This document shows, piece by piece, positions 51,579 to 60,094 of a DNA stretch of 64,000 bases. The translations under genes were made by a program, and so were the position numbers. The stretch is from JAGSPQ01 sp038206395 (lineage in GTDB: Bacteria; Myxococcota; Myxococcia; Myxococcales; Myxococcaceae), in contig JBBRAX010000024.1 in NCBI GenBank assembly GCA_038206395.1, positions 1 to 64,000 on the forward strand, read 5' to 3'. The notes beneath the pieces are model-generated. The model did not search any database. It saw only the letters and a list, made by a program, of their open reading frames with translations, and was not told the DNA's origin. The first letter of the stretch is position 1, and every line of letters starts with the position of its first letter.

Positions 51579-51914
51579 ATGAGCATTCAGGTTCAGGGGC
51601 GTCAGTTTTCGGCGAAGGACATCGGTTTTCTGGCCACCACGATGCGTGGGTTTGATCCGAAGAAGTCGTTCGGGCTCTCGCGCGCCGCGCTGAAGGCGTC
51701 GTCGGGCGCACTGGTCGAAGCCAGCGCCACGCTCGCCGCCGCCACCGATGGTGTTCGCGCCATGCCGCCCATTCGGGGGCCGGGCCGCAGCACGCCGACG
51801 ACGCCGACCACTCCGAAGAAGCCGGCGACCCCCGCCGAGAAGCCGGCGACCCCCAGCAAGCCGAGCAAGCCGGGCTGGTCGCCGGGCAACAAGCCGGGCC
51901 GCCCTCTCGAATAG
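51579..51914 (+). CDS. Small protein with Pro/Thr-rich tail, candidate precursor peptide
   Basis: A 111-residue protein with no signal peptide. Residues 1-65 look like a folded or helical leader (SIQVQGRQFSAKDIGFLATT; SRAALKASSGALVEASATLA). Residues ~66-111 form a low-complexity tail with repeated Thr/Pro/Ser/Lys (STPTTPTTPKKPATPAEKPA), holding Thr and Ser that a LanB-type enzyme could modify. GGAG sits 8 bp before the ATG, and an 88-bp gap upstream may hold its own promoter. The next small gene starts 3 bp after its stop. Size, place and composition make it the best precursor candidate in the cluster, but a scaffold or chaperone role is equally possible. Confidence 0.6.
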   Translation: MSIQVQGRQFSAKDIGFLATTMRGFDPKKSFGLSRAALKASSGALVEASATLAAATDGVRAMPPIRGPGRSTPTTPTTPKKPATPAEKPATPSKPSKPGWSPGNKPGRPLE

Positions 51915-51917
51915 GCC

Positions 51918-52238
51918 GTGCCGAAGCAGAAAGCCGGGCGGAAGTCCGGGGCGCGCCTGCTCGCCCTGTTCGAGACCCAGAAGAGCGACGGCAGCTACCT
52001 CTACCCGGACGAGACGGTGCGAGCGCTGGTGCCGTTGTTGTTCCTCGCCTCTGGTGAGGACCTCTCGCAGCAGCCTGCGAAGCTCCAGGCGGCGATGGCC
52101 GAGTTCTTCGTGATGATTGGAGTGAAGCCGAAGTCGACCGCCCAGCAGCTGCAGGCGGCAATCGATCGCCACTACGCCGAGCACCCCGTTGATCCGAAGT
52201 TGCTGAAGAAGGTTCAGAAGACGCTTCGTCAGCCCTGA
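51918..52238 (+). CDS. Small helical protein of the peptide cluster
   Basis: A 106-residue basic protein: KQKAGRKSGARLLALFETQK at the start, then helices PDETVRALVPLLFLASGEDL and AKLQAAMAEFFVMIGVKPK, ending QLQAAIDRHYAEHP and LLKKVQKTLRQP. No family recognised. The GTG start lies 3 bp after the preceding stop, so the two small genes are coupled. It could be a second precursor, a peptide-recognition (RRE-like) partner or an accessory protein for the enzymes. It precedes the second ATP-grasp gene by 12 bp. Confidence 0.55.
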   Translation: MPKQKAGRKSGARLLALFETQKSDGSYLYPDETVRALVPLLFLASGEDLSQQPAKLQAAMAEFFVMIGVKPKSTAQQLQAAIDRHYAEHPVDPKLLKKVQKTLRQP

Positions 52239-52250
52239 GCAGAAACACCC

Positions 52251-53627
52251 ATGAGTCGCGTCGCGCAGCTGCCCGAAGACCAGGAACGCGTCCGCGCGTT
52301 CGACCAGGCCCTCAAGCGCAACCGCTCGGCGGTCGTCGACCTCGTCCACCAGCACCGCGCCGATTGGGCCGGCCGCAAGGTGACGATGCTCGAGCGCGTC
52401 GGCTTCCCGCTGCGCCCCTTCTTCCTGCGCAGCAAGCAGGTGGGCTTCATTGCGTCCGCGCTGCACGACGCGTTTGGAAAGCTCTTCGCCCGCCTCGCCG
52501 CGCACGCTGGTGACCGCCGCTGGTTGCAGCGCAACATCCCGCTCGCCCCCGGCGTCTGGGACGTGCTCGACGTGAAGGGCGGGCTGAGCGCCGACTCGCT
52601 GCGGAAGATCCTCCGGCCCGACGGCTTCCTGTACCCCGACAAGTACCTGCTGACGGAAATCAACTTCGGCAACGGGATCATCGTCAGCAACACGTACACC
52701 GAGGGCGTCTTCGACTTCTTCGCCCGCTCGCCCGCATTCCGCGCGCTGGGCTGGGACGTCGACGCCAGCATCCAGCGCCCGTTTCTGGGCTACGTGCAGA
52801 TGATTCGCAGCCTGGTGCGCCCGTCTACCGGTCGCCCCCGCGTCGCGCTGCTCGCCCACTCGTACGAGTGGGACACCATCCTCGGCTACCCCAGGCGCGT
52901 CGTTCAGCAGATCAACTACGCGCGCAAGCGGCTGAAGGCCGACGGCATCGACACCTTCCTCGTCCACGAGACCGACATCACCGTCGACGCGCGCGGCAAG
53001 GCGCGGATCCGCGGCGAGCGAAAGCCGGTCGACCTGGTGCTGATGATCACCATCGGCACCTCGTTCATGGACGAGCCGCATCGACTGAAGTCCGACCTGC
53101 TGCCCCTGCGCGGCGCGAAGGTCGGCGACGTGCGCCTGGCCAAGCCTCTGGTCTCGCTCGCGTTCGACAAAGGCACGCTGCCCTTCTTCCGCGCGATGAA
53201 GGGCTTGCCCCTGCGCGACGGCAAAGACTTCCGGGTCGAGATCGCCGAGACGATGTTCCCCTCGGCGAAGCACACGGCCACGCTGCTGAACCAGCAGAAC
53301 GACTGGGTGCTGAAGAAGGCGTTCGACGGCAAGGACACCCACGTCGGCGTCTCTACCGCCGGGCGGCTGTGGAGGCGGGTGCTCGACGACGCCAGCCACA
53401 CGAAGCAATACGTCGCCCAGCGCTACGCCTCGATGCCCCGCGCCCGCATGCCGGTGCTGATCGACGACAAGCACCTCGAGTGGCTCGATGTCCGCGTCGA
53501 GCTCTCGCCGTTCATCTTCGAAGGCCGCTTCGGCGGAGCGCTCGCCCGCTACGCCCCCGACGCTGAGGGGCTGGTGCTGTCTCCTCCGCCAGAGGGCATG
53601 GGTCTCACCACCGTCTTCACGTGCTGA
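52251..53627 (+). CDS. Second ATP-grasp-type (glutathionylspermidine-synthase-like) protein
   Basis: A 458-residue protein of the same broad class as the 50237 gene but not a close copy. EINFGNGIIVSNTYTEGVFD near 140 and WVLKKAFDGKDTHVGVS near 350 mark the expected substrate loop and the ATP-binding Lys; RVELSPFIFEGRFGGALARY near the C-terminus matches the family's final block. Mid-region strands VALLAHSYEWDTILGYPRR and LVLMITIGTS also fit. The glycine-rich ATP loop is weaker than in the first protein, so a changed activity is possible. It overlaps the LanB-like gene by 7 bp, so the two proteins are probably made together. Confidence 0.72.
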   Translation: MSRVAQLPEDQERVRAFDQALKRNRSAVVDLVHQHRADWAGRKVTMLERVGFPLRPFFLRSKQVGFIASALHDAFGKLFARLAAHAGDRRWLQRNIPLAPGVWDVLDVKGGLSADSLRKILRPDGFLYPDKYLLTEINFGNGIIVSNTYTEGVFDFFARSPAFRALGWDVDASIQRPFLGYVQMIRSLVRPSTGRPRVALLAHSYEWDTILGYPRRVVQQINYARKRLKADGIDTFLVHETDITVDARGKARIRGERKPVDLVLMITIGTSFMDEPHRLKSDLLPLRGAKVGDVRLAKPLVSLAFDKGTLPFFRAMKGLPLRDGKDFRVEIAETMFPSAKHTATLLNQQNDWVLKKAFDGKDTHVGVSTAGRLWRRVLDDASHTKQYVAQRYASMPRARMPVLIDDKHLEWLDVRVELSPFIFEGRFGGALARYAPDAEGLVLSPPPEGMGLTTVFTC

Positions 53628-55867
53628 CCCGCGTTCAGCTGCCAGGCGGCTGGACCCTGTGGCCCCAGCTGCTCGTTCGCGCCGCGGGCTTTCCCATCAC
53701 CCAGGTCGCAGGTCTCGTCGCGCCGCAGAGCGCGCTGCTCGCCGACGCCCTGCTCGCCACCGACTCTGCTGGTGCCCGCGCGGCATTCGAGGCCGCGTAC
53801 GCCCACGAGCGCAAAGCGTGGACGGCCCACCTGCGCGCGGTCGCTGCCGAGCCGCGCTTCCGCGAAGCGGTGCTGTGGCAGAACCGCAAGGCAGTCGAAG
53901 ATGGGCTCGACTCGCTGCTGCGCCAGCCACAGGACGCCTCGGACGCGCGCACCCGGAAGAAGGAGGCGCTGGTCGCCAGCTACCTCCAGCGCTACGCCAC
54001 CAAGTGCGACACGATCGGCTTCTTCGGCCCGCTCGGGTGGGGCAGCTGGAAGGACGTCCCCGAGGCGCTTCGCCAGACGCCGGCGGGCCAGCTGCTCGAC
54101 GCGCGCGCGACCTACTTCGAGCCGTGGGCGATCGCTGCCGTCGCCCGCGCGTTCGCCAACGACTGGCAGGTGCGCCGCCACTTGAAGCCGCGCCTGCCGG
54201 GAGATCTTCGGCTGGAAGGCAGGCTGCTCCACGGCGTTCCGGGCGGCCGCGCAAAGGCCGGCGCCCTCACCCTGCCCGTGAAGGAAGCGCGGCTGCTCGC
54301 GCGCTGCGACGGGTCCCGCACCGCCGATGCCGTTGGAGATCGAAGGCTGCTCGAGGCGCTCGCCGGGCGCGGCCTGGTGCAGTGGGGCTTCGACCTGGCG
54401 ATCGAGAGCCGCCCGCTCGAGCACCTGCGCGCGCAGGTCGAAGCGTTGCCCAGCCGCGCGCGGCGAACGACGCTGAAGGCGGTGCAGTCTCTCGAGCGCG
54501 CGCGGCGGAAGGTCGAGCGCGCCGCGGGCGACCCGCAGAAGCTTTCTGCCGCGCTCTCGTCCCTCGAGCGCGCCTTCACCCGCGTCACCGGAGAGGCCGC
54601 CACCCGCTCGGAAGGCGAGACCTACGCGGGCCGAACGCTCGTCTACGAAGAGTGCCGCCGCGCGCTGCAGCTCGAAGCGGGCGAGGGCCTGCGCGCGCTG
54701 CTCGCCGCTCCGCTGCAGGTGCTGCTGCCGGCCGCCCGCTGGTACACCGCGCGAATCGGCGCTCTCTTGCTCGAAGGGCTGCTTGGCCTCCACCGCCAGC
54801 TCGGCGGCGGCGAGGTGTCGCTCGCCCGACTGTGGGAGGCCTCGACCCCGCTGTTCGAAGCCCTGCCTCCGCCCGCGGTCGGCGAGGTGGTGAAGCAAAT
54901 GCAGCGCAAGTGGAGGCGCCTGCTGCCGCTGCCCGAGGGCGCGCGGCTCGTCCGCTTCGATTGCGCGAGCCTCGCGCCGAAGGTCGCCCGCGCCTTCAAG
55001 TCAGACGGCCCGGGCTGGCCCGGCGCCCGCCACCACGCGCCTGACGTGATGCTCGCGCGCACCGCCGACGGCTGGCTGCCCGTGCTCGGAGAGCTGCACC
55101 CCGGCGTCACGCCTTTCTCTACGCTCTCCGTCCTCGCGCATTGCCCGGTGCGCGCGCAGCTGCAGACCCTGTTCGACGAGGATGTCGGCGCCGGCCACAT
55201 CCACCCCATCCCCTTCGAGCCCTTCGCCCGCTCGACCCACGACCTGCGCCTGGCCCCCGACGCGTTTCACCTCGACGTCGGCATGGGCTGGAGCTCACCT
55301 CGACCGATTGCCCAGGTGCTGCGCGCCGCCGACCTGCTCGTGCGCCGCAAGGGCCAGCGGCTCGAGGTGCACACCCGCGATGGGCGCCACCGCTTCGACG
55401 CCCTCGACGTGTTCGAGCGGCGGGTCAAGCTCAAGGCCGCCAACCACTTCACGCTGCTCTCCCACGCGCCCCACCGCCCGCGGGTGCTGTTCGACGGCGT
55501 CGTCGTCGCGCGCGAGTCGTGGCGCTTCACCGCCGAGCAGCTGAGGTTCGCCCACGCGCAGACGCCGCCCGCCCGCTTCCTAGAGGCGCAGCGGTGGGCG
55601 CGCACCGTCGGTCTTCCCCGCTTCGTCTTCGCCCGCTCGCCCAATGAGGTGAAGCCGGTGTTCGTCGACCTGCACAGCCCGGCGCTGCTCGAGGTCCTCG
55701 CCAAGCAGGTCCGCGGCGCCGAGGCGCTGAGCGTCACCGAGATGCTGCCGACGCCTGATCAGACCTGGTTGGAAGACGCTGCCGGGCAGCGCTGCGTCGC
55801 CGAGCTTCGGATGCTGGCGGTGGATCCAATTCCGTTCGCGGTTGATCCGTCTCACACCCGCTGCTGA
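53621..55867 (+). CDS. LanB-like lantibiotic dehydratase N-terminal / PEARL-type protein
   Basis: A 748-residue protein of the lantibiotic dehydratase N-terminal family. YLQRYATKCDTIGFFGPLGW near 125-143 matches the hallmark block for this domain; GRTLVYEECRRALQLEAG, VLGELHPGVTPFSTL near 490 and FVFARSPNEVKPVFVDLHSP near 665 are further family blocks. Full class I LanB proteins use glutamyl-tRNA to glutamylate Ser/Thr and carry or recruit an elimination domain. None is visible here or next door, so this resembles small LanB proteins, some of which are peptide-aminoacyl-tRNA ligases. The GTG start at 53621 overlaps the ATP-grasp stop. It is the last gene of the cluster. Confidence 0.8.
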   Translation: MLTRVQLPGGWTLWPQLLVRAAGFPITQVAGLVAPQSALLADALLATDSAGARAAFEAAYAHERKAWTAHLRAVAAEPRFREAVLWQNRKAVEDGLDSLLRQPQDASDARTRKKEALVASYLQRYATKCDTIGFFGPLGWGSWKDVPEALRQTPAGQLLDARATYFEPWAIAAVARAFANDWQVRRHLKPRLPGDLRLEGRLLHGVPGGRAKAGALTLPVKEARLLARCDGSRTADAVGDRRLLEALAGRGLVQWGFDLAIESRPLEHLRAQVEALPSRARRTTLKAVQSLERARRKVERAAGDPQKLSAALSSLERAFTRVTGEAATRSEGETYAGRTLVYEECRRALQLEAGEGLRALLAAPLQVLLPAARWYTARIGALLLEGLLGLHRQLGGGEVSLARLWEASTPLFEALPPPAVGEVVKQMQRKWRRLLPLPEGARLVRFDCASLAPKVARAFKSDGPGWPGARHHAPDVMLARTADGWLPVLGELHPGVTPFSTLSVLAHCPVRAQLQTLFDEDVGAGHIHPIPFEPFARSTHDLRLAPDAFHLDVGMGWSSPRPIAQVLRAADLLVRRKGQRLEVHTRDGRHRFDALDVFERRVKLKAANHFTLLSHAPHRPRVLFDGVVVARESWRFTAEQLRFAHAQTPPARFLEAQRWARTVGLPRFVFARSPNEVKPVFVDLHSPALLEVLAKQVRGAEALSVTEMLPTPDQTWLEDAAGQRCVAELRMLAVDPIPFAVDPSHTRC

Positions 55868-55882
55868 GCCTGCTGGAGGAAA

Positions 55883-55903
55883 GCGGTCTCCGACAGCGAC
55901 CGC
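55883..55903. terminator. Hairpin between converging genes
   Basis: GCGGTC (55883-55888) and GACCGC (55898-55903) form a perfect 6-bp stem around 9 nt, placed between the LanB-like gene end (55867) and the repeat-lipoprotein gene end (55911). Its position fits a bidirectional terminator, but no T-run follows. Confidence 0.4.
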
Positions 55904-55910
55904 GGCAGCC

Positions 55911-58748
55911 TCAGGGAATCAGGATCCGATCGATCACCTGGTGGTAGGTGTCGGGCAGCGACGAGCCCGAGTTGTAGTCGCTGACTTTCACTTCGTAGGT
56001 GCCGGGGAAGATCGACACCATGCTGAAGACCAGCGGCGCCGTCGCCGAGGTGGCGCACGCGTAGTCGTTGACGTCTTCTCCCGTGGGATCGAGGTTGTTG
56101 AAAAGGATTCGCGCGCACGGCGTCGGGCTGCTGGCGGTCGGGCGGCTGCCGTTCTGGGTCACGCTGCCGCTGATTTTCAGCGGCAAAGGCACCGCGACGT
56201 TGAGCACGAGGCTGGTCGTGGACGCGGTGATCGACAGCATCGCGTTGACCAGCTGTTGCGGCGCGGGCAGTGACGAGCCGTCGTTGTAGTCAGCGACGCT
56301 GACCTTGTAGGTGCCGGCGAAGAGCTGCACGTTGGTGAAGACGAGCGGCGTGGTGGCCGAGGTGGCGCACGCGTAGTCGCTGACGTCGTCGTCGTTGGCG
56401 ACGTTGTCGAAGAAGATCCGCGCGCACGGCGTCGGCGTCGAGCTGATCGGCCGCGCGCCGTTCTGCGTCACCGAGCCCCCGACCGCGATCACCGCCGGCG
56501 TCACCACGTTCAGCGTCAGACCGGTCGCGGCCCCGCTGACGACGAGTGCAGCGTTCGCCTGGTGGTAGGTGTCGGGCAGCGACGAGCCGAAGTTGTAGTC
56601 GCTGACGCTCACCTCGTAGGTGCCGGGGAAGATCGACACCATGCTGAAGGCCAGCGGCGTGGTCGCCGAGGTGGCGCAGGCATAGTCGCTGACATCCTCC
56701 CCGGCTGGGTCGAGGTTGTTGAACAGGATTCGCGCGCACGGTGTCGGGCTGCTGGCGGTCGGGCGGTTGCCGTTCTGGGTGACAGTGCCGCTGAGCTTCA
56801 CCGGCGGCGGCACGACGACATTGAGCACGAGGGTGGTGGTGCTGGCGGGGATCGACAGCATCGCGTTCACGACCTGCTGCGGTGCTGGCAGTGACGAGCC
56901 GTTGTTGTAGTCGGCGACGCTGACCTTGTACGTGCCGGCGAACAACTGGACGTTGGTGAAGGCCAGCGGCGTGGTGGCCGAGGTCGCGCAGGCGTAGTCG
57001 CTGACATCGTCGTCGTTGGCGACGTTGTCGAAGTAGATCCGCGCGCACGGTGTCGGCGTCGAGCTGCTGGGCCGCGCGCCGTTCTGCGTCACCGAGCCCC
57101 CGACCGTGATCACCGCTGGCGTCACCACGTTCAGCGTCACGCCAGTCGCAGCGCCGCTGATGACAAGCGAAGGATTCACCACGTGGTAGGTGTCGGGCAG
57201 CGACGAGCCCGAGTTGTAGTCGCTGACGCTGACCTCGAACGTGCCGGGGAAGATCGACACCATGCTGAACGCCAGCGGGGTTGTGGCCGAAGTGGCGCAC
57301 GCGTAGTCGCTGACGTCCTCTCCCGCGGGGTCGAGGTTGTTGAACTGGATTCGTGCGCACGGCGTCGGGCTGCTGGCGGTTGGGCGGCTGCCGTTCTGGG
57401 TCACGGTGCCGCTGAGCTTCACCGGTGGAGGCACGACGACGTTGAGCACGAGGCTGGTGGTCGTGGCCGGAATCGACATCATCGCGTTGACCACCTGCTG
57501 CGGCGCGGGCAGCGACGAGCCGTCGTTGTAGTCGGCAACGCTGACCTTGTAGGTGCCGGCAAAGAGCTGGACGTTGGTGAAGACCAGCGGCGTCGTCGCC
57601 GAGGTAGCGCACGCGTAGTCGCTGACGTCGTCGTCGTTGGCGATGTTGTCGAAGTAGATTCGCGCGCACGGCGTCGGCGTCGAGCTGATGGGCCGCGCGC
57701 CGTTCTGCGTCACGGAACCCCCGACAGTGATCACCGCCGGAGTCAGCACGTTCAACACCAGCCCTCTCGTGCTGCCGCCCGCGCAGACGCCCTGCGCATT
57801 GCAGGCGAAGCCGGTTGGGCAGGTGAGCAGACAGCTCGCGCCACAGACGTTCGCGGTGCCCATTCCTCCGCAGGTCTGAAACCCGCTGCAGGTGCCGCAC
57901 GAGAGCACGCCGGTGCAACCGTCAGAGATGGAGCCGCAGTTCTTGCCCTGCGTCGTGCAGCTCGTCGTCACCGTGCAGCCGCCGCAGACGTTCGCAACGC
58001 CGCCGCCGGCGCACGACTGGGGAAGCGCGCAGGTTCCGCACGAGAGCGTACCGCCGCAGCCGTCGGCGAGCGTGCCGCAGTTCCTGGCCTGCCCCGCGCA
58101 CGTCAGCGGAGTGCAGGTGCCGACGCCGCAGACGTTGGCCGCGCCGCCTCCGCCGCACACCTGTTGCGAGGTGCAGGTGCCGCAGCTGAGCAGGGCGCCA
58201 CAGCCATCGGGCAGGCTGCCGCAGTTCTTCCCCAGCGACGCGCAGGTGGCCGGCGCGCAGGCGCAGACGTTCGACGCGTTGCAGGTCTGCGGGGCCTGGC
58301 AGCTTCCACACGCGAGAATCAGCGAGCAGCCATCTGAGAGCTGGCCGCAGGTCTTCGACTGATCCTGGCAAGAGCGCGGAGTGCAGGCCCCAACACCACA
58401 CACGTTCGGCCCTCTGGCGCCGCAGGTCTCGCCGACCGCGCAGGTGCCGCACGTCAGCTGGCCGCCGCAGCCATCGGGCGCCATGCCGCAGTTCTTGCCC
58501 AGCGATTGGCAGGTCTGCGGTTGGCAGGCAGTCAGGCAGACGCCGTTGTTGCAGGTCTCGGATCCGCCGCAGCCCAGGCAGGCGCTTGCGTTGATGCCGC
58601 ACGCGCTGGTGGAGTTGCCCGAAATACACATCCCGGTCGCGTCGCAGCACCCACTGCAGGTGGTGGAGTCGCAGGTCGGGGCCCCGGTGGGCCCAGGACA
58701 TCCCAGCGCCACGAGAGACACGACGAGAGCCAGCGCGCGGGTCGACAT
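55911..58748 (-). CDS. Large lipoprotein: Cys-rich modules plus six tandem beta repeats
   Basis: A 945-residue lipoprotein (MSTRALALVVSLVALGC, Cys17). Residues ~18-320 hold about seven Cys-rich modules (CGTLADGCGGTLSCGTC and variants), the same kind as in the protein at 22821-24692. Residues ~325-945 are six ~103-residue repeats in alternating types A (GGSVTQNGARP; FDNVANDDDVSDYACATSAT) and B (LSGTVTQNGSRP; FNNLDPAGEDVSDYACATSA), so the array is three AB pairs. Each repeat holds two Cys residues, in TPCARI and DYACAT, likely bonded. It is probably a long, rigid surface-exposed structure. The ATG at 58748 was chosen for its lipobox signal. Confidence 0.82.
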   Translation of the reverse strand: MSTRALALVVSLVALGCPGPTGAPTCDSTTCSGCCDATGMCISGNSTSACGINASACLGCGGSETCNNGVCLTACQPQTCQSLGKNCGMAPDGCGGQLTCGTCAVGETCGARGPNVCGVGACTPRSCQDQSKTCGQLSDGCSLILACGSCQAPQTCNASNVCACAPATCASLGKNCGSLPDGCGALLSCGTCTSQQVCGGGGAANVCGVGTCTPLTCAGQARNCGTLADGCGGTLSCGTCALPQSCAGGGVANVCGGCTVTTSCTTQGKNCGSISDGCTGVLSCGTCSGFQTCGGMGTANVCGASCLLTCPTGFACNAQGVCAGGSTRGLVLNVLTPAVITVGGSVTQNGARPISSTPTPCARIYFDNIANDDDVSDYACATSATTPLVFTNVQLFAGTYKVSVADYNDGSSLPAPQQVVNAMMSIPATTTSLVLNVVVPPPVKLSGTVTQNGSRPTASSPTPCARIQFNNLDPAGEDVSDYACATSATTPLAFSMVSIFPGTFEVSVSDYNSGSSLPDTYHVVNPSLVISGAATGVTLNVVTPAVITVGGSVTQNGARPSSSTPTPCARIYFDNVANDDDVSDYACATSATTPLAFTNVQLFAGTYKVSVADYNNGSSLPAPQQVVNAMLSIPASTTTLVLNVVVPPPVKLSGTVTQNGNRPTASSPTPCARILFNNLDPAGEDVSDYACATSATTPLAFSMVSIFPGTYEVSVSDYNFGSSLPDTYHQANAALVVSGAATGLTLNVVTPAVIAVGGSVTQNGARPISSTPTPCARIFFDNVANDDDVSDYACATSATTPLVFTNVQLFAGTYKVSVADYNDGSSLPAPQQLVNAMLSITASTTSLVLNVAVPLPLKISGSVTQNGSRPTASSPTPCARILFNNLDPTGEDVNDYACATSATAPLVFSMVSIFPGTYEVKVSDYNSGSSLPDTYHQVIDRILIP
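55920..57770 (-). repeat. Three tandem ~621-bp AB repeat pairs within the lipoprotein gene
   Basis: The coding DNA repeats with a period of about 621 bp, each period being two ~310-bp half-units. The anchor CGCGCGCACGGCGTCGGNNN-like sequence recurs near 56110, 56415, 56727, 57036, 57348 and 57660. A units resemble A units across periods more closely than the neighbouring B unit, so growth was by duplication of the AB pair. Such arrays can expand, shrink and collapse during assembly. Confidence 0.85.
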
Positions 58749-58807
58749 GGATGTAGGACCCTGCGCAGGGGCCCGAGGTGCAAGCCTAAAGCACGTCCTT
58801 TCGCACT

Positions 58808-59878
58808 TCACCCAGCGACGTTTCGCTGCTCGTCGCGAAGGCTCTTCACCATCACCACCACCACGCCGATGATGAGCGCTGGCACGACCAGGCCAAGCAC
58901 CAGCGCCTGATAGCGCGCCAGCATCGCCGACTGCTGGGCCGCCAGCACCAGGTAGCCCAGGTAGAGCCCGTATGAGCCCAGCAGCACCGCGCCGTTGGCC
59001 CTCGTCACGCGGTAGCCCGCTCGGAACAACGGCAGGCACAAGAGGGCCACGCCGATCATCAGCGGGAGTTCCACCGCCACCATGCTGGGCGCCACGACCA
59101 ATTTCCCCGCCGCCGCCAGTCCCGAGAAGCCCAGCACCGAACCGATGTTGAAGATGTTGCTCCCCACCACGTTGCCGATCGCGAGGTCGCGCTGGCCCCG
59201 GTAGGCCGCCATCACCGAGGTGGCGAGCTCAGGCAGCGAGGTGCCCGCCGCGACGATCGTGAGCCCGATGATTACCTCCGACACCCCGAGGAAGCGCGCG
59301 ATCTCTACTGCCCCTTGCACCAGGAACCGCGCGCCCGCCACCAGCGCAACCAAGCCGACGGCGATGAGCAGCAGGTTGATCGGCAGGCGCGCTGGCGGTG
59401 CTTCCTCCGAGCGGGCCCGGGCCTTGCCCTCGCGCCGTGCCTCGGCGATGAGGAACCCCGTGTAGGCGACAATCAGCCCTGCCAGCAGCGCGCTGTCGAA
59501 GACGTCAAGGCGGCCGTCCATGCTCAACACGAGCAGCAACACGCTCAAGCCCAGCGCGATGGGCACGTCCATGCGCACCAGCTGCTGATTCACCACGAGG
59601 GGCGCCACCAGGGCCGACAGGCCCAGCACCACCAGCGTGTTGAAGTTGTTGCTGCCTATCACGTTGGCGACGGCCAGCTCACTCTGGCCCAGCGAAGCAG
59701 CGGTGACGCTCACCGCCAGCTCAGGAGCGCTGGTGCCGAAGGCCACGACCGTCAACCCGACCACCAGCGGCGAGATTCCGACGGCGAGCGCCAGCCGCGA
59801 CGAGCCCGTTACCAGCCAGTGGGCGCCCAGGATCAGCACCACGAGCCCGACGACGATCGCCCCGACGCTCAGCAACAT
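58808..59878 (-). CDS. CaCA-type sodium/calcium antiporter, second copy
   Basis: A 356-residue transporter with both alpha-repeats: VVAFGTSAPELAVSVTA and ANVIGSNNFNTLVVLG in the first half, IVAAGTSLPELATSVMA and GNVVGSNIFNIGSVLG in the second. About eleven membrane segments are seen; a charged loop (EARREGKARARSEEAPPA) separates the halves. Compared with the copy at 17723-18682 it is longer at the C-terminus, with an extra membrane helix (LVLGLVVPALIIGVVVVMV). It should move Ca2+ or a related cation across the inner membrane. The ATG at 59878 begins the first helix. It appears monocistronic; 59879-60094 holds no recognisable gene. Confidence 0.92.
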   Translation of the reverse strand: MLLSVGAIVVGLVVLILGAHWLVTGSSRLALAVGISPLVVGLTVVAFGTSAPELAVSVTAASLGQSELAVANVIGSNNFNTLVVLGLSALVAPLVVNQQLVRMDVPIALGLSVLLLVLSMDGRLDVFDSALLAGLIVAYTGFLIAEARREGKARARSEEAPPARLPINLLLIAVGLVALVAGARFLVQGAVEIARFLGVSEVIIGLTIVAAGTSLPELATSVMAAYRGQRDLAIGNVVGSNIFNIGSVLGFSGLAAAGKLVVAPSMVAVELPLMIGVALLCLPLFRAGYRVTRANGAVLLGSYGLYLGYLVLAAQQSAMLARYQALVLGLVVPALIIGVVVVMVKSLRDEQRNVAG

Positions 59879-60094
59879 GGTCTGCCCCTCTCTCTGTGGA
59901 AGGTGAAGAGCGGAGCGCTCCGGCCGCGATGGTAGGTCACTTCGAGACGCCTCGGCTCAACAACAAGGCGCGCACTTCTGAAAAACACTCGCCCATCTGC
60001 AAAGCGGGACGCTGATCGCCCGCCTCGGTGGGACTACCAGCCGGTACTGGTTTGGCCTGACCCGACAATTTCCAGGGGGCCTCGTCGGCCTTTC

